This document shows, piece by piece, positions 59,546 through 64,000 of a DNA stretch of 64,000 nt. A program made the translations under genes and the position numbers. Positions within the stretch are counted from its first letter, which is position 1. Each line of letters opens with the position of its first letter. The notes under the pieces were generated by a model that was given only the letters and a program-made list of their open reading frames with translations, did no database searches and was not told where the DNA came from. Source of the stretch: Leishmania martiniquensis (lineage: Eukaryota; Euglenozoa; Kinetoplastea; Trypanosomatida; Trypanosomatidae); NCBI RefSeq assembly GCF_017916325.1, contig NC_090158.1, forward strand, positions 356,501 to 420,500, in the 5' to 3' direction.

Positions 59546-61120
59546 TTACGGGTCGCTGCGCACGCGCAACGGCGCAGACTTCTTGGATGCCACGCTGGAG
59601 CGGGTGAGGTTCGGGCATAAGCAGCAGCAGCACACCGTTACAAGGATAATGATGAAGGATAAGCCGATGATGAGGGCCGCCATGGCAATCACACCGGCCG
59701 TCTCTTTGCTCAAAGTTCTGCTGAAGTTGTACTTGACGGTGGCGGTGGCGATTGAGCCGGGCGAGTCGCCGTGGGAAACCGCCAACAGCGTCGGCTGGGC
59801 TACCGCTGCACGTGCCTGCATCAGAACACCCCCCTGGGCCGCACTGCCACCCGAGGCATAGAGGGCTTGCGTCTCGCTGTAGTCGGCCTGCAAAAGCAGC
59901 GACGCCATCTCCTCGGGTGACCATGGGTGGTCCGAGAACCTAGTCAAGCCCTGCAGAACACGGCAAAGCACCCTCAGCCCACCAGGGCGATTCGGGTCAG
60001 CCGGCACCGTCTCCGCAGAGACAACATGAGCGCTGCTCACGAAGGTTCGGCGATGCAGCCTCTCATTGGCCGCCCTCTCGATCGATTTCGCGAGAGCTTC
60101 TCTGTTTTTCGACCACACTGCGTCCCACTGCTCAACCTCGCCGTTGAAGAGGAGGAGGTAGTCGCCCGTGCTGTTCGCCAGTACCTTGAATGTGGTTTCT
60201 GACTCAAAGTCATCTTCGTCGAAGGGGTTCCCGGGCGGCGGCGTCCAAGGCCGCACGGCATTGGGGAAGAGATCGATGTAACCCTGAATCTCCGGGGACG
60301 AGCTCTTCACAGTTTCCAAGTAGGTATTAAACAGAGATAGCTTAGACCTCATCGCGAGCGCTTTAAGGTCATCAGACGTAGATGGTTTCACCTCGACCCC
60401 GGGATAGGCCCAGACATTGTAGGCCATATAAAGACTGGACGCGTTCACAATGACTTCAGACTGCTTCGCTTCAATGATAAATTTGGTCATGGTGGAGTCC
60501 ACAGCGTTCTGAACATCGACTTGCAGTGGGTGGAGGAGCAGGGCGATGGCCACTTTGCCTCCCACTGAGAGGATTTGGAGGAGCACGTACCAAAAATACG
60601 TGGACCCCGTCAACGGTAGCAGCACCGGCCCGACAGAGATCATGGACGACGGGCCATCAGCCATCAGCGCCGTAATCGACCCGCTGAGACCTACGGTACT
60701 GAAAGCGTTGTCGATGTTCGTCATCGCAGCGCTGCGCACTGCCGCGAGCACATCCTCCTCTGACAGCTTATCCGTTGAAACAGCGAAATTTGCGTTGGCG
60801 CCGTAGGCCGGACCGTTTAGCTGCGGCGCGTGCGAGGTCAGGCCAGTCAAATCGGCTTTCGCATCGGCGTCAAGCGTCTCGATTGCCGCTTGCAAGTCTC
60901 TCTGCGTTGCCTCATTAATGGCGGCTTGTGTGCCCGGAGTGCCAAGGACAGCATCCCATACTTCCGTCGGTCCACTCAGCCATACACTCGTCTTTACTTG
61001 GGCGGTGACAAAGTCAGTGTGCGCACATACAACCATAAGAGCCAAGGCGATAAACAGGAGAAGCGGCGACGGCAGTAGTCGAGCCACGCAGCACCAATTA
61101 CTTCGTGGGTGAGTCTTCAT
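59546..61120 (-). CDS. Type I membrane protein with duplicated extracellular domain (524 aa)
   Basis: No named domain is recognised. The protein starts with a basic segment and a strong signal sequence (LLPSPLLLFIALALMVVCAH, about residues 15-34). It has one C-terminal membrane helix (about 477-496) followed by a Cys cluster CCCCLC (497-502) and a short basic tail. Two copies of one domain are suggested. The first starts at EVWDAVLG (53-60) and the second at EQWDAVWS (330-337). Each has an I-x-x-A helix pattern after the Trp and a later S-x-EE block (LSEEDVLAAV at 119-128, WSPEEMASLL at 400-409). The middle third (about 160-290), with a hydrophobic VLLPL...FWYVLLQIL stretch, may be a third degenerate copy or a second membrane-contacting region. 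The second copy aligns with the 410-aa neighbour. A cell-surface or secretory-pathway location is inferred. Confidence 0.88.
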   Translation of the reverse strand: MKTHPRSNWCCVARLLPSPLLLFIALALMVVCAHTDFVTAQVKTSVWLSGPTEVWDAVLGTPGTQAAINEATQRDLQAAIETLDADAKADLTGLTSHAPQLNGPAYGANANFAVSTDKLSEEDVLAAVRSAAMTNIDNAFSTVGLSGSITALMADGPSSMISVGPVLLPLTGSTYFWYVLLQILSVGGKVAIALLLHPLQVDVQNAVDSTMTKFIIEAKQSEVIVNASSLYMAYNVWAYPGVEVKPSTSDDLKALAMRSKLSLFNTYLETVKSSSPEIQGYIDLFPNAVRPWTPPPGNPFDEDDFESETTFKVLANSTGDYLLLFNGEVEQWDAVWSKNREALAKSIERAANERLHRRTFVSSAHVVSAETVPADPNRPGGLRVLCRVLQGLTRFSDHPWSPEEMASLLLQADYSETQALYASGGSAAQGGVLMQARAAVAQPTLLAVSHGDSPGSIATATVKYNFSRTLSKETAGVIAMAALIIGLSFIIILVTVCCCCLCPNLTRSSVASKKSAPLRVRSDP

Positions 61121-62694
61121 GATTGCGAGCGTGTGTTTGTTGATCGCGTCGTCCTTCCCTCTCTTTTTCGCTTGTTATTGCCGCGGCGGCAGGTCCTTCT
61201 GTTATGGGAGGGGGGTATTCTACGGGGTACACCCAACCCGTTAGCTCTTGTCTGGCGAGGAGAGCGACAAGAAAGAACGAAAGAAGGGGAGAGGTGAGTC
61301 AGGGGTGAGGGAGGGGGCGAGGCGAAGGCAGAGAGAAAGGCTTTCCTGTTCCGCCTTTATTTCATATATAGGTGTGTGTGTGTATGTGGAGGTCTGCGTC
61401 TTCCTGCGCCGTGCGTGTGAGGAAGGGAGGGGAGGGGAGAGCGTGCGCGCGACGTGGGCATGCCCGGGATCGAGTAGAGCCGGTGCGAAACGAAAAGGGA
61501 AAGAAAAGGATAAGAGGTGGAGTCGAGCGGATGGCGTGAGCGTGGCGGGGAGAAAGAGGAGGGGGGAAGAGGTGAAAGGAGGGGGAAAGCGGATGGGGGT
61601 ATGACGCACACACACACACACCGCGCCCATGTGCAAGGAGGGACGCGGAGAGAGGCCATGCAGGTCGCCTGCGCCTCAGAACCGCGCACGATTGCCTGTT
61701 GGCAGGTGCACTACCTCAAGCAAAGCACCCTCCTATGGAAGAGCGGGGACGCGGCGCACCGCGCATCGCCTCCCCAGAAGCGCACATGTAACGTTTACAG
61801 CTTGAGAGGAACGACTATTTGCAGCCATTGAGCGTGTGCACGCGTGCATGCGCCGAAGCATCGTCCCCGTCGCGTGCGTCTCTGCTAGGCGTCCCTCCCC
61901 CTCCCTCCGACCGAAGGCTCACCAAGGACGGAGACCCGGATGTGAGCGCCGGCGTACGTGCAGGTGAACAGCCAGGAGTTCGCGCACGCTCGTGGACGTC
62001 GCGCCGTGGGTGGAAGTAGAGGAGTGCGCACAGCTGTGGAGTAGAGGGGTGAGAGAAGCGAAAGGGAGCTTCGTGAGTGCAAGCATAGGCTGTGATAGGG
62101 CGACCAGTACCTGTGTGTGTGGGGGGGGCAGCAGTGGCAGGGGAGCCGCCCACCTCACCGGCAACAGCACTGGAGAAAGCAAACATCGAAGCAGACGAGC
62201 CAGGATAGTGTTACACGCTTAGGCATGACAGCAGGCGCAGCCGGAGAGGAATGGGATAACAGAGCGCGGCAGTGGAAGCGCAGGGAGAGGGCGACTCGCT
62301 GCCTCCGCGCGCACGTGCATCACGGAACGTCTCCACTTCTGCCCGTTGGCCTATCCGAAAGCGCACCGCCACAGAGACATAGCCGCATCAGATAAGGAAC
62401 GAAAGAGGGGTGCTGCACAGCGCCGGCACGCATCCATGCAGCCCTTTCGCCCTGCGGCCCCGTGCCCGCTCCTCAGCGATAGAAAATCTCATATCGGCGG
62501 TGAAGGCTGCCTCTGCTGCCTTTCACCATGTGATGATGCGCAAGCGAGTTTCATTGCACAGCCTTCGCGCATTTCCTGTCCTCCTCTGTTCATCTTCGCA
62601 CCCACGCGCAAGCTCGAGAGCCCCCGTCTCGCGTGCGCTGCGACACTGGAGGAGGAGAAGGGTGCCCCTTTCTCTGCTCGTTGGCGGTGCTTGC
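61121..62694. other. 1.6 kb spacer: 5'UTR of the 524-aa gene and 3'UTR of the TPR-like gene
   Basis: GA-rich tracts (61260-61330, 61420-61440, 61545-61595), a GT repeat (61372-61386) and a CA run (61609-61622). No gene or structural RNA was recognised. Confidence 0.6.
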
Positions 62695-64000
62695 TCACCG
62701 CCGTTGCCGCGGCTTCACCATCTGACGCTGTCTCGGAAGCGCCTCGTCGCGCGCCATCACCTCAGTCGGGCGCATATCCGGCTGCTGTGCAATAAAGCGA
62801 ATCGGCCCGTCCTGAAACGCGCGCTGTTCCTTGTCGATGGGCACTGAGTACGCCGTCGCCTGCTCCATACGCTCGAGGAACTCCTTCATGGAGCGCCCTG
62901 TCTCTTCGACCAGATCCTGCGCCCCGGGCGTCTGCTTTTCCAGCGCCGCTATCTCAGCCGCCGTCGCGATCATGTCAGCCTCACTTGCGCCCTCCTCCAC
63001 CATAAACGACAAGAGCCGGTAGCGATCCATCATGCGGTCGTGCAGCTCGTAGCGATGAGAGGCCTTGTAGAAATTCGCCAGCGTTACCACCACCCTCACG
63101 TTGAACGGCTCCAGCTCCATCGCGCGGCGGGCAGCGATAATAGCATCACCGAGGTTCCGCGTGGGGTCTTCCTTGTGCAGCAGCAGCGCCAGTGTCTCCC
63201 ACGGCGCGGCGCACAGAGGGAACTCGGTCATGGCCTCCATGCACAGGCGTCGTCCGAGCGCCGGCGAATCGAGTGCACGATCGTTCACGTACTGAAAAAA
63301 GGCCTCGCGGTAGTTCGCGTCCTGATCGTCGAGGACGTCTGGGGGCTCGCCGGGCCGGCTGCTCGCCGACGGTGGTGCCTCCTCGGCAACGTTTTCAGGG
63401 GACGCATCGGGAGCACGGCTCGGGTCGGCTGCCTGCGAGGGCGGCGCGCTTGCCGCGGCAGCAGCGGCCTTGCCCGCCTCTGCCTCAGCGGCGGCGACAC
63501 CCGTGCACCCCACTGCGGAGAAACCGAACAGGCAGCTGGATTCAACGCGCGACAGCGAGGGCGAAGGCGGCATCCCTGAGAGGGAAGACCGCCTCAGCGC
63601 CGCGCCCGACGCGGCCCCGAAACGAGCACGGTGCACAGACGAGTTCGCCCTATAAAGCACCATCAGCTCTTCACATATTCTGTAGCTCTCATGCACGCGG
63701 CCAGCGCTTCGAAGTGCCGCGTGCAGCTTCACAAGCGTAAAGAAGTGGAACCGAGTCGGCTCGGGCAGCATCTCGTGGATGCGGCGCGCCAAGAGTGCCT
63801 TCAGGAATGCGATCACGAGGGAGAGTGCAAACCTGCGAGCTTCCGGCGGCATGTCGTTTGCGTCGAAGCGCACGGCAAAGTGCTGCTCATCAACAGCACG
63901 GAAGAGGGCCTCCAGAAGATGGCATCCGTGGTCGAGACCGAGGGCCCGCACAATAGGCCCCATCGCTTCAATGAAGAAACGCGAGGCAGCGCCCTCGCCG
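62695..64000 (-). CDS. TPR-like helical protein, 5' end cut by window edge
   Basis: The frame is open through base 64000, so the true start lies outside; about 435 residues are visible. The sequence is mostly helical. A first block (LVIAFLKALLARRIHEMLPE, then FFTLVKLHAALRSAGRVHESYRICEEL) and a later block (WETLALLLHKEDPTRNLGDA, IIAARRAMELEPFNVRVVV, TLANFYKASHRY) have the spacing and A/L/Y pattern of tetratricopeptide repeats. An Ala/Pro/Ser-rich linker separates them. A charged tail follows, with MRPTEVMARDEALPRQRQMV. TPR proteins usually act as assembly platforms; the partner is unknown. The ATG at 63963 is internal because the upstream codons are also coding-like. Confidence 0.85.
   Translation of the reverse strand, partial: GEGAASRFFIEAMGPIVRALGLDHGCHLLEALFRAVDEQHFAVRFDANDMPPEARRFALSLVIAFLKALLARRIHEMLPEPTRFHFFTLVKLHAALRSAGRVHESYRICEELMVLYRANSSVHRARFGAASGAALRRSSLSGMPPSPSLSRVESSCLFGFSAVGCTGVAAAEAEAGKAAAAAASAPPSQAADPSRAPDASPENVAEEAPPSASSRPGEPPDVLDDQDANYREAFFQYVNDRALDSPALGRRLCMEAMTEFPLCAAPWETLALLLHKEDPTRNLGDAIIAARRAMELEPFNVRVVVTLANFYKASHRYELHDRMMDRYRLLSFMVEEGASEADMIATAAEIAALEKQTPGAQDLVEETGRSMKEFLERMEQATAYSVPIDKEQRAFQDGPIRFIAQQPDMRPTEVMARDEALPRQRQMVKPRQRR

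Noticed and set aside
1..64000. tRNA, snoRNA, rRNA, spliced-leader RNA, CRISPR or telomeric repeats
   Set aside because: No T-loop consensus in a cloverleaf context, no convincing C/D or H/ACA pair, no regularly spaced repeats and no TTAGGG arrays were found by reading.
1..64000. Transcription strand switch or internal promoter
   Set aside because: All supported genes are on the minus strand. The plus-strand patches at 5.8 and 51.4 kb are too short and isolated to indicate a second polycistron.

Overview
The window is nuclear DNA from a kinetoplastid, most likely a Leishmania species or a close relative. The evidence is structural. Every convincing gene is an intron-less frame on the minus strand. 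Genes are GC-rich, with strong G/C preference at third codon positions. They are separated by unusually long spacers (0.9 to 6 kb) full of purine tracts on the plus strand, which are pyrimidine tracts in the mRNA sense, and of TG/CA/TA microsatellites. Most gene starts lie just downstream of a polypyrimidine tract followed by AG, the trans-splicing acceptor signature. The whole window therefore reads as one stretch of a minus-strand polycistronic unit without strand switch, operons or bacterial signals.

In transcription order (right to left) the 15 genes are: a TPR-like protein cut by the right edge; two related single-pass surface-type membrane proteins (524 and 410 aa); a very large Na+/H+ exchanger with a cyclic-nucleotide-binding-like tail; a SET/MYND protein (450 aa); a D-2-hydroxyglutarate / D-lactate dehydrogenase-type flavoprotein; a one-membrane-segment protein, probably mitochondrial; a second, larger SET/MYND protein (855 aa); a DUF676-type serine lipase/esterase; a 1365-aa protein of unknown function with a long low-complexity N-terminus; a small basic 124-aa protein; a pair of neighbouring repeat proteins (348 and 810 aa); an EngB/YihA-type mitochondrial GTPase; and an RRM RNA-binding protein cut by the left edge.

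Three diverged pairs stand out. The 348- and 810-aa neighbours share four copies of an approximately 80-residue repeat that I do not recognise. The 524- and 410-aa membrane proteins share an extracellular domain, which also looks duplicated inside the 524-aa protein. Two SET/MYND proteins lie two genes apart. Several probable mitochondrial proteins (GTPase, repeat pair, 124-aa protein) are neighbours, but neighbourhood carries little functional weight in a kinetoplastid polycistron.

The spacers carry a perfectly identical 530-bp repeat in two 3'UTRs 19.4 kb apart (SIDER-like in size and position), older diverged copies of another interspersed element, several AT-rich hairpins, and one plus-strand patch near 51.4 kb with strong coding character bounded by splice-site-like sequences. 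No tRNA, rRNA, CRISPR, telomeric repeat or intact transposase was seen.
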